Below, one piece after another: positions 13,001-25,507 of a DNA stretch of 64,000 nucleotides. The stretch covers positions 4,402,001 to 4,466,000 of the forward strand of contig NW_027488368.1 in assembly GCF_051014445.1 (NCBI RefSeq), written 5' to 3'. The notes under the pieces were generated by a model. The model did no database searches and was not told the origin of the DNA. It worked only from the letters and a program-made list of their open reading frames with translations. Both the position numbers and the translations under genes were made by a program. The DNA comes from Colletes latitarsis (taxonomy: Eukaryota > Arthropoda > Insecta > Hymenoptera > Colletidae). Each line of letters opens with the position of its first letter. Position 1 is the stretch's first letter.

Positions 13001-16000
13001 GCGTTTTTCACATACTTGTTGAACAGATCATGGGTTTTTTCCGGTTTGGGTCACGTAGTAGTGTGGTACCACACTGAAACAGTCGATTAAACCTGGTTTC
13101 GATCAATATTTTTGAGAACAACGCATGTTAGGTCTAGGTTAGGCCGGGGATTTTCACTCATCAGACTCATACTTTCGCATTCTTCACATACTTGTTGAAC
13201 GGATCCTGGGTTTTTACTGGTTTGGATCGCGTAGTAATGTGGTACCACACTGAAACATTCAATTAAACCTGGTCTTGATAAATATTTTAGAGGATAACGC
13301 ATGTTAGGTCTGGGTTAGGTCTAGGATTTGCCCCCATCAGGCTCATACTTTCGCATATTTCTCATACTTCATGGCTGGATCCTGGGCTATTTCTGGATTG
13401 GATCACGTAGAAATGTGGTACCACATTGAAACAGTCAACTAAACCTGGATTTGATCAATATTTTAGAGAATAATTCATGTTAGGTCTAGGTTAGGTCTGG
13501 GATTTGCTGTCATCTGGCTCATTCTTTCGCATATTTCTCATACTTGATGGCTAGATCCTGGGCTTCTTCTGGATTTCATCACGTAGTAATGAAGTACCAC
13601 ACTGAAACAGACGATTAAACCAGATTCGATCAATATTTTTCAGGGTACCGCATGTTAGGTCTAGGTTAGGCCGGGGTTTTTCACTCATCACACTCATACT
13701 TTCGCATTCTCCACATACCTGTTGAACGGATCCTGGGTTTTTACTGGTTTGGATCACGTAGTAATGTGGTACCACACAGAAACAGTCGATTAAACCTGGT
13801 TTCGATCAATATTTTTGAGGATAACGCATGTTAGGTCTAGGTTAGGCCGAGGATTTTCACTCATCAAACTCATACTTTAGCATTCTCCACATACTTGTTG
13901 AACGGATCCTGGGTTTTTACTGGTTTGGATCACGTAGTAATGTGGTACCACACTGAAACATTCAATTAAACCTGGTCTTGGAAAATATTTTAGAGGATAA
14001 CGCATGTTAGCTCTGGGTTAGGTCTAGGATTTGCCCCCATCAGGCTCATACTTTCGCATATTTCTCATACTTCATGGCTGGATCCTGGGCTATTTCTGGA
14101 TTGGATCACGTAGAAATGTGGTACCACATTGAAACAGTCAATTAAACCTGGATTTGATCAATACTTTAGAGAATAATTCATGTTAGGTCTAGGTTAGGTC
14201 TGGGATTTGCTCTCATCAGGCTCATTCTTTCGCATATTTCTCATACTTGATGGCTAGATCCTGGGCTTTTTCTGGATTTCATCACGTAGTAATGAAGTAC
14301 AACACTGAATCAGTCAATTAAACCTGGTTTCCATCAATATTTTAGAGGACAACGCATGTTAGGTCTAGGTTAGGCCTGGGATTTACCCTCATCAGGGTCA
14401 TACTTTCGCAGTTTTAACATACATGTTGACGTGATCGAGGGTTTTTTCTGCTTTGGATCACGTAGTAAAGTGGTACCACACTGAAACAGTCCATTAAACC
14501 TTGTTGGGTCAATATTTTAGAGGATAATGCATGTTAGGTCTAGGTTAGCCCTGGGATTTTCACTCATCAGACTCATACTTTCGCATTCTTCACATACTTG
14601 TTGAACAGATACGGGGTTTTTTCTGGTTTGGATCACATAGTAATGTGGTACCACACTGAAACAGACGATTAAACCAGGTTTCGATCAATATTTTTGAGGA
14701 TACCGCATGTTAGGTCTAGGTTAGGCCGGGGTTTTTCACTCATCACACTCATACTTTCGCATTCTTCACATACTTGTTGAACGGATCCTGCGTTTTTACT
14801 GGTTTGGATCACGTAGTAATGTGGTACCACACTGAAACATTCAATTAAACCTGGTCTTGAAAAATATTTTAGAGGATAACACATGTTAGGTTTGGGTTAG
14901 GTCTAGGATTTGCCCTCATCAGGCTCATACTTTCGCATATTTCTCATACTTCATGGCTAACTCCTGGGCTGTTTCTGGATTGTATCACGTAGTAATGTGG
15001 GACCACACTGAAACAATCAATTAAACCTGGTCTTGATAAATATTATAGAGGATAATGCATGTTAGGTCTGGGATAGGTCTGGGATTTGCCCTCATCAGAC
15101 TCATACTTTCGCACACTTCACATACTCGTTGAACGGATCCCGGGTTATTTTCTGGTTTGGATCACATAGTAATGTGGTACCACACTGAAACAGACGATTA
15201 AACCAGGTTTCGATCAATATTTTCGAGGATAACGCATGTTAGGTCTAGGTTAGGCCGGGGATTTTCACTCATCACACTCATACTTTCACATTCTTCACAT
15301 ACTTGTTGAACGGATCCTGGGTTTTTACTGGTTTGGGTCACGTAGTAATGAAGTGCAACACTGAAACAGTCAATTAAACCTGGTTTCCATCAATATTTTA
15401 GAGGACAACGCATGTTAGGTCTAGGTTAGGCCGAGGATTTTCACTCATCAGACTCATACTTTCGCATTCTCCACATACTTGTTGAACGGATCCTGGGTTT
15501 TTACTGGTTTGGATCACGTAGAAATGTGGTAACACATTGAAACAGTCAATTAAACCTGGATTTGATCAATATTTTAGAGAATAATACATGTTAGGTCTAG
15601 GTTAGGTCTGGGATTTACTCTCATCAGGCTCATTCTTTCGCATATTTCTCATACTTGATGGCTAGATCCTGGGCTTTTTCTGGATTTCGTCACGTAGTAA
15701 TGAAGTACAACACTGAAACAGTCAATTAAACCTGGTTTCCATCAATATTTTAGAGGACAACGCATGTTAGGTCTAGGTTAGGCCGAGGATTTTCACTCAT
15801 CAGACTCATACTTTCGCATTCTTAACATACTTGTTGAACGGGTCCTGGGTTTTTACTGGTTTGGATCACGTAGTAATGAAGTGCAACTCTGAAACAGTCA
15901 ATTAAACCTGGTTTCCATCAATATTTTAGAGGACAACGCATGTTAGGTCTAGGTTAGGCCGAGGATTTTCACTCATCAGACTCATACTTTCGCATTCTCC

Positions 16001-17390
16001 ACATACTTGTTGAACGGATCCTGGGTTTTTACTGGTTTGGATCACGTAGTAATGTGGTACCACATTGAAACAGTCGATTAAACCTGGTTTCGATCAATAT
16101 TTTTGAGGATAACGCATGTTAGGTCTAGGTTAGGCCGAGGATTTTCCCTCATCAGGCTCATACTTTCGCACACTTCACATACTCGTTGAACAGATCCTGG
16201 GTTATTTTCTTGTTTGGATCACATAGTAATGTGGCACCACACTGAAACAGTCAATTAAACCTGGTTTCGATCAATATTTTAGAGGATACCGCAAGTTATG
16301 TCTGGGTTAGGTCTAGGATTTGCCCTCATCAGGCTAATACTTCCGCATATTTCTCATACTTCATGGCTGGATCCTGGGCTATTTCTGAATTGCATCACGT
16401 ACTAATGTAGTACAACACTGAAACAGTCAATTAAACCTGGTTTCCAACAATATTTTAGAGGACAACGCAAGTTAGGTCTGGGTTAGGCCTGGGATTTGCC
16501 CTCATCAGACTCATACTTTCGCATACCTCACATACTTGTTGAACAGATCCTGGGTTTTGTTCCGGTTTGGATCACGAAGTAATGTAGTACCACACTGAAA
16601 CAGTCGATTAAACCTGGTTTCGATCAACATTTTTGAGCATAACGCATGTTAGGTCTAGGTTAGGTCTGGGATTTGCTCTCATCAGGCTCGTACTTTCGCA
16701 TATTTGTCATACTTGATGGGCAGATTCTGGGCTTTTTGTGGATTGGATCACGTTGTAATGTAGTAGCACACTGAAACAGTCGATTAAACCTGGCTTCGAT
16801 CAGTGTTTATGAGCATAACGCATGTTAGGTCTAGGTTCGGCCTGGGATTTGCCCTCATCAGACTCATACTTTCGCATTCTTCATATACTTGTTGAACGGA
16901 TCCTGTGTTTTCACTGGTTTGGATCACGTAGTAATGTGGTACCACACTGAAACATTCAATTAAACCTGGTCTTGATTAATATTTTAGAGGATAACGCATG
17001 TTAGGTCAGGGTAAGGTCTAGGATTTGCCCTCATCAGACACATACTTTCGCATTCTTCACGTACTTGTTGAACAGCTCCTGGGATTTTCTGGTTTGGATC
17101 ACGTAGTAAAGTGGTACCACACTGAAACAGTCCATTAAACCTGGTTTCGATAAATATTTTAGAGGATAACGCATGTTAGGTCTAGGTTAGTCCTGGGATT
17201 TTCACTGATCAGACTCATACTTTCGCATTCTTCACATACTTGTTGAACGGATCCTGGGTTTTTTCCGGTTTGGTTCACATAGTAATGTGGTACCACACTG
17301 AAACATTCAATTAAACCTGGTCTTGATAAATATTTTAGAGGATAACGTATGTTAGGTCCGAGATAGGTCAGAGATTTGCCCTCATCAGAC
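13001..17390 (+). repeat. Satellite, diverged monomers
   Basis: About 25 monomers with GTTTTTACTGGTTTGGATC and GGCCGAGG or GGCCGGGG variants. The sequence repeats locally but I found no long exact block. No gene seen. Confidence 0.8.
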
Positions 17391-20171
17391 TCATACTTTC
17401 GCACACTTCACATACTCGTTGAACAGATCCTGGATTTTTTTCTGGTTTGGATCACGTAGTATTGTGGTACCACACTGAAACTGTCGACTAAACCTGGTTT
17501 CGATTAATATTTTTGAGGATAACGCATGTTAGGTCTGGGATAGGTCTGGGATTTGCCCTCATCAGGCTCATGCTTTCGCAGTTTTAACATGCATGTTGAC
17601 CTGATCGAGGGTTTTTTCTGCTTTGGATCACGTAGTAAACTGGTACCACACTAAAACAGTCAATTAAACCTGGTTTCGATCAATATTTTAGAGGATAACG
17701 CAAGTTAGGTCCGAGATAGGTCAGAGATTTGCCCTCATCAGACCCAAACTTTCGCACACTTCACATACTCGTTGAACAGATCCTGGATTTTTTTCTGGTT
17801 TGGATCACGTAGTATTGTGGTACCACACTGAAACTGTCGATTAAATCTGGTTTCGATCAATATTTTTGAGGATAACGCATGTTAGGTCTGGGATAGGCCT
17901 GAGATTTGCCCTCATCAGGCTCATACTTTCGCAGTTTTAACATACATGTTGACCTGATCGAGGGTTTTTTCTGCTTTGGATCACGTAGTAAAGTGGTACC
18001 ACACTGAAACAGTCGATTAAACCTGGTTTCGATCAATATTTTAGAGGATAACGCAAGTTAGGTCTGGGATAGGTCTGGGATTAGCCCTCATCAGACTCAT
18101 ACTTTCGCACACTTCACATACTCGTTGAACAGATCCTGGATTTTTTTCTGGTTTGGATCACGTAGTAATGTGGTACCACACTGAAACAGTCGACTAAACC
18201 TGGTTTCGATTAATATTTTAGAGGATAACGCATGTTAGGTCTAGGTTAGGCCTGGGATTTGCCCTCATCAGGGTCATACTTTCGCAGACTTAACATGCAT
18301 GTTGACCTGATCGAGGGTTTTTTCTGCATTGGATCACGTAGTAAACTGGTACCACACTAAAACAGTCAATTAAACCTGGTTTCGATCAATACTTTAGAGG
18401 ATAACGCAAGTTAGGTCCGGGATAGGTCAGAGATTTGCCCTCATCAGACTCATACTTTCGCACACTTCACATACTCGTTGAACAGATCCTGGATTTTTTT
18501 CTGGTTTGGATCACGTAGTATTGTGGTACCACACTGAAACTGTCGATTAAATCTGGTTTCGATCAATATTTTTGAGGATAACGCATGTTAGGTCTAGGTT
18601 AGGCCTGGGATTTTCACTCACCAGACTCATACTTTCGCATTCTCCACATTCTTGTTGAACGGATCCTGGGTTTTTTCTGGTTCGGATCACGTAGTAGTGT
18701 GGTACCACACTGAAACAGTCCATTAAACCTGGTTTCGATCAATATGTTAGAGGACAACGCAAGTTAGGTCTGGGATAGGTCTGGGATTTGCCCTAATCAG
18801 GGTTATACTTTCGCAGTTTTAACATACATGTTGACCTGATCGAGGGTTTTTTCTACATTGGATCACGTAGTAGTGTGGTACCACACTGAAACAGTCCATT
18901 AAACCTGGTTTCGATCAATATTTTAGAGAATAATTCATGTTAGGTCTAGGTTAGGCCTGAGATTTTCACTGATCAGACTCATATCTTCGCATTCTTCACA
19001 TACTTGTTGAACTGATCCCAGGTTCTTTCTGGTTTGGATCACGTAGTAATGTGGTACCACACTGAAACAGTCGATTAAACCTGGTTTCGATCAATACTTT
19101 AGAGGATAACGCAAGTTATGTCTGGGATAGGACTGGGATTTGCCCTCATCAGACACATACTTTCGCACACTTCACCTACTCGTTGAACAGATCCTGGGCT
19201 ATTTTCTGGCTTGGATCACATATTAATGTGGTACCACACTGAAACAGTCCATTAAACCTGGTTTGGATCAATATTTTAGAGGATACCGCATGTTAGGTCT
19301 AGGTTAGGCCTGGGATTTTCACTGATCAGACTCATACTTTCGCATTCTTCACATACTTGTTGAACGGATCCTGGGTTTTTTCCGGTTTGGTTCACGTAGT
19401 AATGTGGTACCACACTGAAACATTCAATTAAACCTGGTCTTGATAAACATTTTGGAGGATAACGTATGTTAGGTCTGGGTTACGTCTAGGATTTGCCCTC
19501 ATCAGGCTCATACTTTCGCGTTTTTCACATACTTGTTGAACTGATCCCAGGTTCTTTCTGGTTTGGATCACGTAGTAATGTGGTACCACACTGAAACAGT
19601 CCATTAAACCTGGTTTCGATCAATATTTTAGAGAATAATTCATGTTAGGTCTAGGTTAGGTCTGGGATTTGCCCTCATCAGGCTCATACTTTCGCGTTTT
19701 CACATACTTGTTGAACAGATCCTGGGTTTTTTCTGGTTTGGATCACGTAGTAATGTGGTACCACACTGAAACAGCCCATTAAAGCTGGTTTCGATCAATA
19801 TTTTAGAGCACAACCCAGGTTAGGTCTGGGATAGGTCTCGGATTTGCCCTCATCAGGATCATACTTTCGCATTTTTCACATACTTGTTGAACAGATCCTG
19901 CCCCTTTTCTGGATTGGATCATGTAGTAACATGGTACCACACCGAAACAGTCAATTAAACCTGGTTTCGATCAATATTTTAGAGGATAACGCAACTTATG
20001 TCTGGTATAGGTCTGGGATTTGCTCTCATCAGGCTCATTCTTTCGCATATTTCTCATACTTCGTGGCTAGATCCTGGGCTATTTCTGGATTGTATCACGT
20101 AGTAATGTAGTACCACGCTGAAACAGTCAATTAAACCTGGTTTCGATCAATATTTTAGAGCATAACGCAAG

Positions 20172-20250
20172 TTAGGTCTGAGATAGGTCTGGGATTCGCC
20201 CTTATCAGGCTCATACTGGTTTCGATCAATATTTTAGAGGACAACACAAG
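20172..20250 (+). repeat. 79-bp truncated monomer
   Basis: Same length and junction type (CTCATACTGGTTTCG) as 3350-3428 and 23422-23500. The flanks are also alike (GATTCGCCCTTATCAGG before, ACAACACAAG or ACAACGCAAG after). Confidence 0.85.
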
Positions 20251-23200
20251 TTAGGTCTGGGATAGGTCTGGAATTTGCCCTCATCAGGGTCATACTTTCG
20301 CATATTTCTCATACTTGATGGCAAGATCCTGGGCTATTTCTGGATTGTATCACGTAGTAATGTGGTACCACGCTGAAACAGTCAATTAAACCTGGTTTCA
20401 ATCAATATTTTAGAGGATAACGCAAGTTAGGTCTGAGATAGGTCTGGGATTCGCCCTCATCAGGCTCATACTTTCGCGTTTCTCACATACTTGTTGAACT
20501 GATCCTGGGTTTTTTCTTGTTTGGATCACGTAGTAATGTGGTACCACACTGAAACAGTCCATTAAACCAGGTTTCGATCAATATTTTAGAGGACAACGCA
20601 AGTTAGGTCTGGGATAGGTCTGTGATTTGCCCTCATCAGACTCATACTCTCGCACACTTCACATACTCGTTGAACAGATCCTGGGTTATTTTCTGGTTTG
20701 TATCACATAGTAATGTGGTACCACACTGAAACTGTCGATTAAACCAGGTTTCGATCAATATTTTAGAGGACAACGCAAGTTATGTCTGGTATAGGTCTGG
20801 GATTTGCTCTCATCGGGCTCATTCTTTCGCATATTTCTCATACTTGATAGCTAGATCCAGGGCTTTTTCTGGATTGCATCACATAGTAATGTGGTACCAC
20901 ACTGAAACAGTCGATTAAACCAGGTTTCGATCAATATTTTTGAGGATAACGCATGTTAGGTCTAGGTTAGGCCTGGGATTTTCACTCATCAGACTCATAC
21001 TTTCGCATTCTCCACATACTTGTTGAACGGATCCTGGGTTTTTTCTGGTTCGGATCACGTAGTAGTGTGGTACCACACTGAAACAGTCCATTAAACCTGG
21101 TTTCGATCAATATGTTAGAGGACAACGCAAGTTAGGTCTGGGATAGGTCTGGGATTTGCCCTAATCAGGTTCATACTTTCGCAGTTTTAACATACATGTT
21201 GACCTGATCGAGGGTTTTTTCTACATTGGATCACGTAGTAGTGTGGTACCACACTGAAACAGTCCATTAAACCTGGTTTGAATCAATATTTTAGAGAATA
21301 ATTCATGTTAGGTCTAGGTTAGGCCTGAGATTTTCACTGATCAGACTCATAGCTTCGCATTCTTCACATACTTGTTGAACGGATCCTGGGTTTTTTCTGG
21401 TTTGGTTCGCGTAGTAATGTGGTACCACACTGATACATTCAATTAAACCTGGTCTTGATAAATATTTTAGAGGATAACGTATGTTAGGTCTGGGTTACGT
21501 CTAGGATTTGCCCTCATCACGCTCATACTTTCGCATATTTCTCATACTTCATGGCTAGATCCTGGGCTATTTCTGGATTGTATCACGTAGTAATGTGGTA
21601 CCACGCTGAACCAGTCAATTAAACCTGGTTTCGATCAATATTTTCGAGGATAACGCAAGTTAGGTCTGAGATAGGTCTGGGATTCGCCCTCATCAGGCTC
21701 ATACTTTCGCGTTTTTCACATACTTGTTGAACTGATCCCAGGTTCTTTCTGGTTTGGATCAGGTAGTAATGTGGTACCACACTGAAACAGTCGATTAAAC
21801 CTGGTTTCGATCAATACTGTAGAGGATAACGCAAGTTATGTCTGGGATAGGACTGGGATTTGCCCTCATCAGACACATACTTTCGCACACTTCACATACT
21901 CGTTGAACAGATCCTGGGTTATTTTCTGGATTGGATCACGTAGTAATGTGGTAGCACACCGAAACAGTCAATTAAACCTGGTTTCAATCAATATTTTAGA
22001 GGATAACGCAAGTTATGTCTGGTATAGGTCTGGGATTTGCTCTCATCAGGCTCATTCTTTCGCATATTTCTCATACTTGATAGCTAGATCCAGGGCTTTT
22101 TCTGGATTGCATCACGTAGTAATGAAGTACGACACTGAAACAGTCAATTAAACCTGGTTTCCATCAATATTTTAGAGGACAACGCATTTTAGGTATAGGT
22201 TAGGCCTGAGATTTGCCCTCATCAGGGTCATACTTTCGCAGTTTTAACATACATGTTGACCTGATCGAGGGTTTTTTCTGCTTTGGATCACGTAGTAAAG
22301 TGGTACCACACTGAAACAGTCGATTAAACCTGGTTTCGATCAATATTTTAGAGGATAACGCAAGTTAGGTCTGGAATGGGTCTGGGATTTGCCCTCATCA
22401 GACTCATACTTTCGCACACTTCACATACTCGTTGAACAGATCCTGGGTTATTTTCTGGTTTGTATCACATAGTAATGTGGTACCACACTGAAACAGTCGA
22501 TTAAGTCAGGTTTCGATCAATATTTTTGAGGATAACGCATGTTAGGTCTAGGTTAGGCCTGGGATTTTCACTCATCAGACTCATACTTTCGCATTCTCCA
22601 CATACTTGTTGAACGGATCCTGGGTTTTTTCTGGTTCGGATCACGTAGTAGTGTGGTACCACACTGAAACAGTCCATTATACCTGGTTTCGATCAATATG
22701 TTAGAGGACAACGCAAGTTAGGTCTGGGATAGGTCTGGGATTTGCCCTAATCAGGGTCATACTTTCGCAGTTTTAACATACATGTTGACCTGATCGAGGG
22801 TTTTTTCTACATTGGATCACGTAGTAGTGTGGTACCACACTGAAACAGTCCATTAAACCTGGTTTCGATCAATATTTTAGAGAATAATTCATGTTAGGTC
22901 TAGGTTAGGCCTGAGATTTTCACTGATCAGACTCATAGCTTCGCATTCTTCACATACTTGTTGAACGGATCCTGGGTTTTTTCTGGTTTGGTTCGCGTAG
23001 TAATGTGGTACCACACTGAAACATTCAATTAAACCTGGTTTCGATCAATATTTTCGAGGATAACGCATGTTGGTCTGAGATAGGTCTGGGATTCGCCCTC
23101 ATCAGGCTCATACTTTCGCGTTTTTCACATACTTGTTGAACTGATCCCAGGTTCTTTCTGGTTTGGATCACGTAGTAATGTGGTACCACACTGAAACAGT

Positions 23201-23421
23201 CGATTAAACCTGGTTTCGATCAATACTGTAGAGGATAACGCAAGTTATGTCTGGGATAGGACTGGGATTTGCCCTCATCAGACACATACTTTCGCACACT
23301 TCACATACTCGTTGAACAGATCCTAGGTTATTTTCTGGCTTGGATCACATATTAATGTGGTACCACACTGAAACAGTCCATTAAACCTGGTTTGGATCAA
23401 TATTTTAGAGGATAACGCATG

Positions 23422-23500
23422 TTAGGTCTGAGATAGGTCTGGGATTCGCCCTTATCAGGCTCATACTGGTTTCGATCAATATTTTAGAGGACAACGCAAG
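23422..23500 (+). repeat. 79-bp truncated monomer
   Basis: Third copy of the 97-bp deletion derivative. The shared junction suggests a single deletion that was later spread by array rearrangement. Confidence 0.85.
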
Positions 23501-25022
23501 TTAGGTCTGGGATAGGTCTGGGATTTGCCCTCATCAGGGTTATACTTTCGCATATTTCTCATACTTGATGGCTAGATCCTGGTCTTTTTCTGGATTGCAT
23601 CACGTAGTAATGTGGTACCACACTGATACAGTCCATTAAACCAGGTTTCGATCAATATTTTAGAGGACAACGCAAGTTAGGTCTGGGATAGGTCTGGGAT
23701 TTGCCCTCATCAGGATCATCCTTTCGCATTTTTCACATACTTGTTGAACAGATCCTGGGCTTTTTCTGGATTGGATCACGTAGTAATGAAGTACGACACT
23801 GAAACAGTCAATTAAACCTGGTTTCCATCAATATTTTAGAGGACAACGCATGTTAGGTATAGGTTAGGCCTGGGATTTGCCCTCATCAGGGTCATACTTT
23901 CGCAGTTTTAACATACATGTTGACCTGATCGAGGGTTTTTTCTGCTTTGGACCACGTAGTAAAGTGGTACCACACTGAAACAGTCCATTAAACCTGGTTT
24001 CGATCAATGTTTTAGAGGATAACGCATGTTAGGTCTGGGTTAGGCCAGGGATGTTCACTCATCAGACTCATACTTTCGCATACTTCACATACTTGTTGAA
24101 CGGATCCTGGGTTTTTTCCGGTTTGGTTCACGTAGTAATGTGGTACCACACTGAAACAGTCCATGAAACCTAGTCTCGGTCAAAATTTTAAAGGATATCG
24201 CATGTTAGGTCTGGGTTGGGTCTGGGATTTACCCTCACGAGGCTCATAGTTTCGCATATTTCTCATACATGTTGGCCTGATCCTGGGCTTTTTCTGTTTT
24301 TGATCACGTGGTAGTGTGGTACCACATTGAAACAGTCCATGAAACCTGGTTTCGATCAATATTTTAGAGGATAACGCATGTTAGGTCTAGGTTAGGTCTA
24401 GGATTTGCCCTCATCTGGCTCATACTTTCGCATATTTCTCATACTTGTTGGCCTGATCCTTGCCCTTTTCTGGTTTGGATCACGTAGTAATGTGGTACCA
24501 CACTGAAGCAGTCGACTAAACCTGGTCTCGATCAATATTTTAGAGGATAACTCATGCTAGGTCTAGGTTAGGTCTGGAATTTGCTCTCATCAGTCTCATA
24601 CCTTCGCATTCTTCACATACTTGTTGAACAGGCCCTGCGTTTTTTCTGGTTTGAATCACGTAGTAATGTGGTATCACACTGAAACAGTCCATGAAACCTG
24701 GTTTCGATCAATATTTTAGAGGATAACGCATGTTAGGTCTAGGTTAGGCCTGGGATTAGCCGTCATCAGACTCATACTTTCGCATTTTTCGCATACTTGT
24801 TGAACAGATCCTGGGTTATTTCTGGTTTGGATCACCTGGTAATGTGGCACCACACTGAAGCAGTCAAATAAACCTAGTCTCGGTCAATATTTTATAGGAT
24901 ATCGCATGTTAGGTCTTGGTTAGGCCTGGGATTTGCCCTCATCAGACTCATACTTTCGCATTCTTCACATACTTGTTGAACAGATCCTGGGTTATTTCTG
25001 GTTTGAATCAGGTAGTAATGTG

Positions 25023-25026
25023 GTAC
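25023..25026. repeat. Target site duplication, left (GTAC)
   Basis: GTAC directly before the LTR start TGTCATGCC and repeated at 32243-32246 after the LTR end. A 4-bp duplication is usual for errantivirus-type gypsy elements. The target is the centre of the satellite palindrome GGTACC. Confidence 0.93.
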
Positions 25027-25187
25027 TGTCATGCCGTAGGCCCCCATAGAAGATAAGTATTACTCATAGCGATAAGGTTAGTCATAAGCGATACACCAAG
25101 AAGATGACGAACTTGTTGACTCCTTTAAGGGTAAAAACAAATGCGTCATACGCCCAGATCTAACCCGGCTGTACTCAAACCAAAGAT

Positions 25188-25195
25188 TATAAAAG
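25188..25195 (+). promoter_or_regulatory. Putative TATA box in 5' LTR (TATAAAAG)
   Basis: TATAAAAG at this position, copied at 32041-32048 in the 3' LTR. Transcription would start about 30 bp downstream if it is used. The TCAGT initiator at 25259 is about 70 bp away, so the two may not act together. Confidence 0.6.
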
Positions 25196-25268
25196 CGTAC
25201 CGCTCCTGGCCCTCGGGGCTCATTTTGACGTTTGATTTTGTAAGAAGTGCATCAATGTTCAGTCTCCG

Positions 25269-25274
25269 AATAAA
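25269..25274 (+). terminator. Putative polyadenylation signal AATAAA (5' LTR copy)
   Basis: AATAAA, identical at 32122-32127 in the 3' LTR, where it would act to end the element's RNA. Confidence 0.55.
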
Positions 25275-25404
25275 CCTTAGAGTATATCCTGATATCTTTG
25301 TCCGAGTGCTTGAACCTTTCCCAAACAAAATCAACCTAATATTGTGACGCCGCAACTATTTGGACGAGTCTGCAGCTTACGGCATAACAATAAGGACAAT
25401 TTTA

Positions 25405-25422
25405 TGGTGGCAGCGGTGGGAT
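25405..25422 (+). promoter_or_regulatory. Primer binding site, tRNA-Leu type
   Basis: TGGTGGCAGCGGTGGGAT begins with TGG, the complement of the tRNA CCA end. Its reverse complement, ATCCCACCGCTGCCACCA, matches the acceptor end of an insect tRNA-Leu (AAG type) as I remember it. It starts 15 bp after the LTR end, a larger gap than usual. The tRNA identity rests on memory. Confidence 0.72.
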
Positions 25423-25474
25423 AAGCCAGCAGAAGACGACAAAGGGACGAGCTCCACTCTAAGCTTTCGAGACT

Positions 25475-25495
25475 ATGAAGATAATTCTTGGGTAA
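25475..25495 (+). CDS. Six-codon upstream ORF, probable Env leader start
   Basis: ATG at 25475, five further codons (Lys-Ile-Ile-Leu-Gly), then TAA at 25493-25495. The stop codon lies inside the splice donor GTAAGT (25492-25497). In unspliced RNA it would be a very short uORF ending 12 bp before the gag ATG and in the same frame. In spliced RNA the stop would be removed and the ATG would serve Env. That role is inferred from phase and position; errantiviruses are known to make Env from a spliced RNA. Confidence 0.6.
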   Translation: MKIILG

Positions 25496-25497
25496 GT
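25492..25497 (+). promoter_or_regulatory. Putative 5' splice site (G|GTAAGT)
   Basis: TTGG|GTAAGT fits the donor consensus fully from +1 to +6. Cutting after 25491 leaves two bases of an open codon from the ATG at 25475. This matches the acceptor at 29937-29938, which supplies the third base. Confidence 0.65.
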
Positions 25498-25507
25498 TGA
25501 TCAATTT

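Larger units (their letters stand above)
17391..25022 (+). repeat. Satellite with scattered copies of the left-end block
   Basis: Segments near 18.6-19.0, 20.9-21.9 and 22.5-23.4 kb closely resemble 2.1-3.1 kb, including GGTTCGGATCACGTAGTAGTG and CATAGCTTCGC (CATATCTTCGC near 18.98 kb). Two 79-bp truncated monomers lie here (20172-20250, 23422-23500). From about 24.0 kb the monomers take on right-array variants (CTCACGAGGCTC, CATCTGGCTC), so the subtype change lies before the retrotransposon, not at it. Confidence 0.8.
1..25026 (+). repeat. Left satellite array, ~176-bp monomer
   Basis: Head-to-tail tandem array with a period of 176 bp, measured for example between the GTGGTACC motifs at 113, 289 and 465. 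By division this is about 142 monomers. Each monomer reads: a doublet of TTAGG-type 11-mers, ATTTGCCCTCATCAG, CTTTCGCA, CACATACTTGTTGAACAGAT, a T-rich CTGGTTTGGATCACGTAG segment, the palindrome TGTGGTACCACA, GAAACAGTC, AAACCTGGTTTCGATCAATA and an AT-rich tail ending ATAACGCATG. All monomers inspected are in the same orientation. No gene was found. Monomers differ from each other by point changes and fall into subtypes (for instance a CAGTTTTAACATACATG subtype and a CATATTTCTCATACTTCATG subtype). Subtypes recur in fixed order, giving the higher-order blocks listed separately. I do not recognise the satellite family by name. Confidence 0.97.
25027..25389 (+). repeat. 5' LTR
   Basis: 363 bp, from TGTCATGCCGTA to TACGGCATAACA. 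The ends are a 12-bp inverted repeat with one mismatch. It differs from the 3' LTR at 8 sites by eye (five transitions, three transversions), about 2.2%. It carries a TATA-like box, an AATAAA and an arthropod-type initiator TCAGT at 25259-25263. The exact U3/R/U5 limits cannot be set from the sequence. Confidence 0.96.
25390..25507 (+). other. Untranslated leader between 5' LTR and gag
   Basis: 118 bp containing the primer binding site, a 6-codon upstream ORF and a splice donor, each listed separately. A packaging signal is expected here but cannot be recognised. Confidence 0.75.

Noticed and set aside
1..25026. CRISPR-like array
   Set aside because: Repeats are contiguous 176-bp units without unique spacers, and the context is a eukaryotic satellite.
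25141..25355. ORFs on both strands within the LTRs
   Set aside because: Short, overlapping on opposite strands, and located in regulatory sequence; present in both LTRs by copying.
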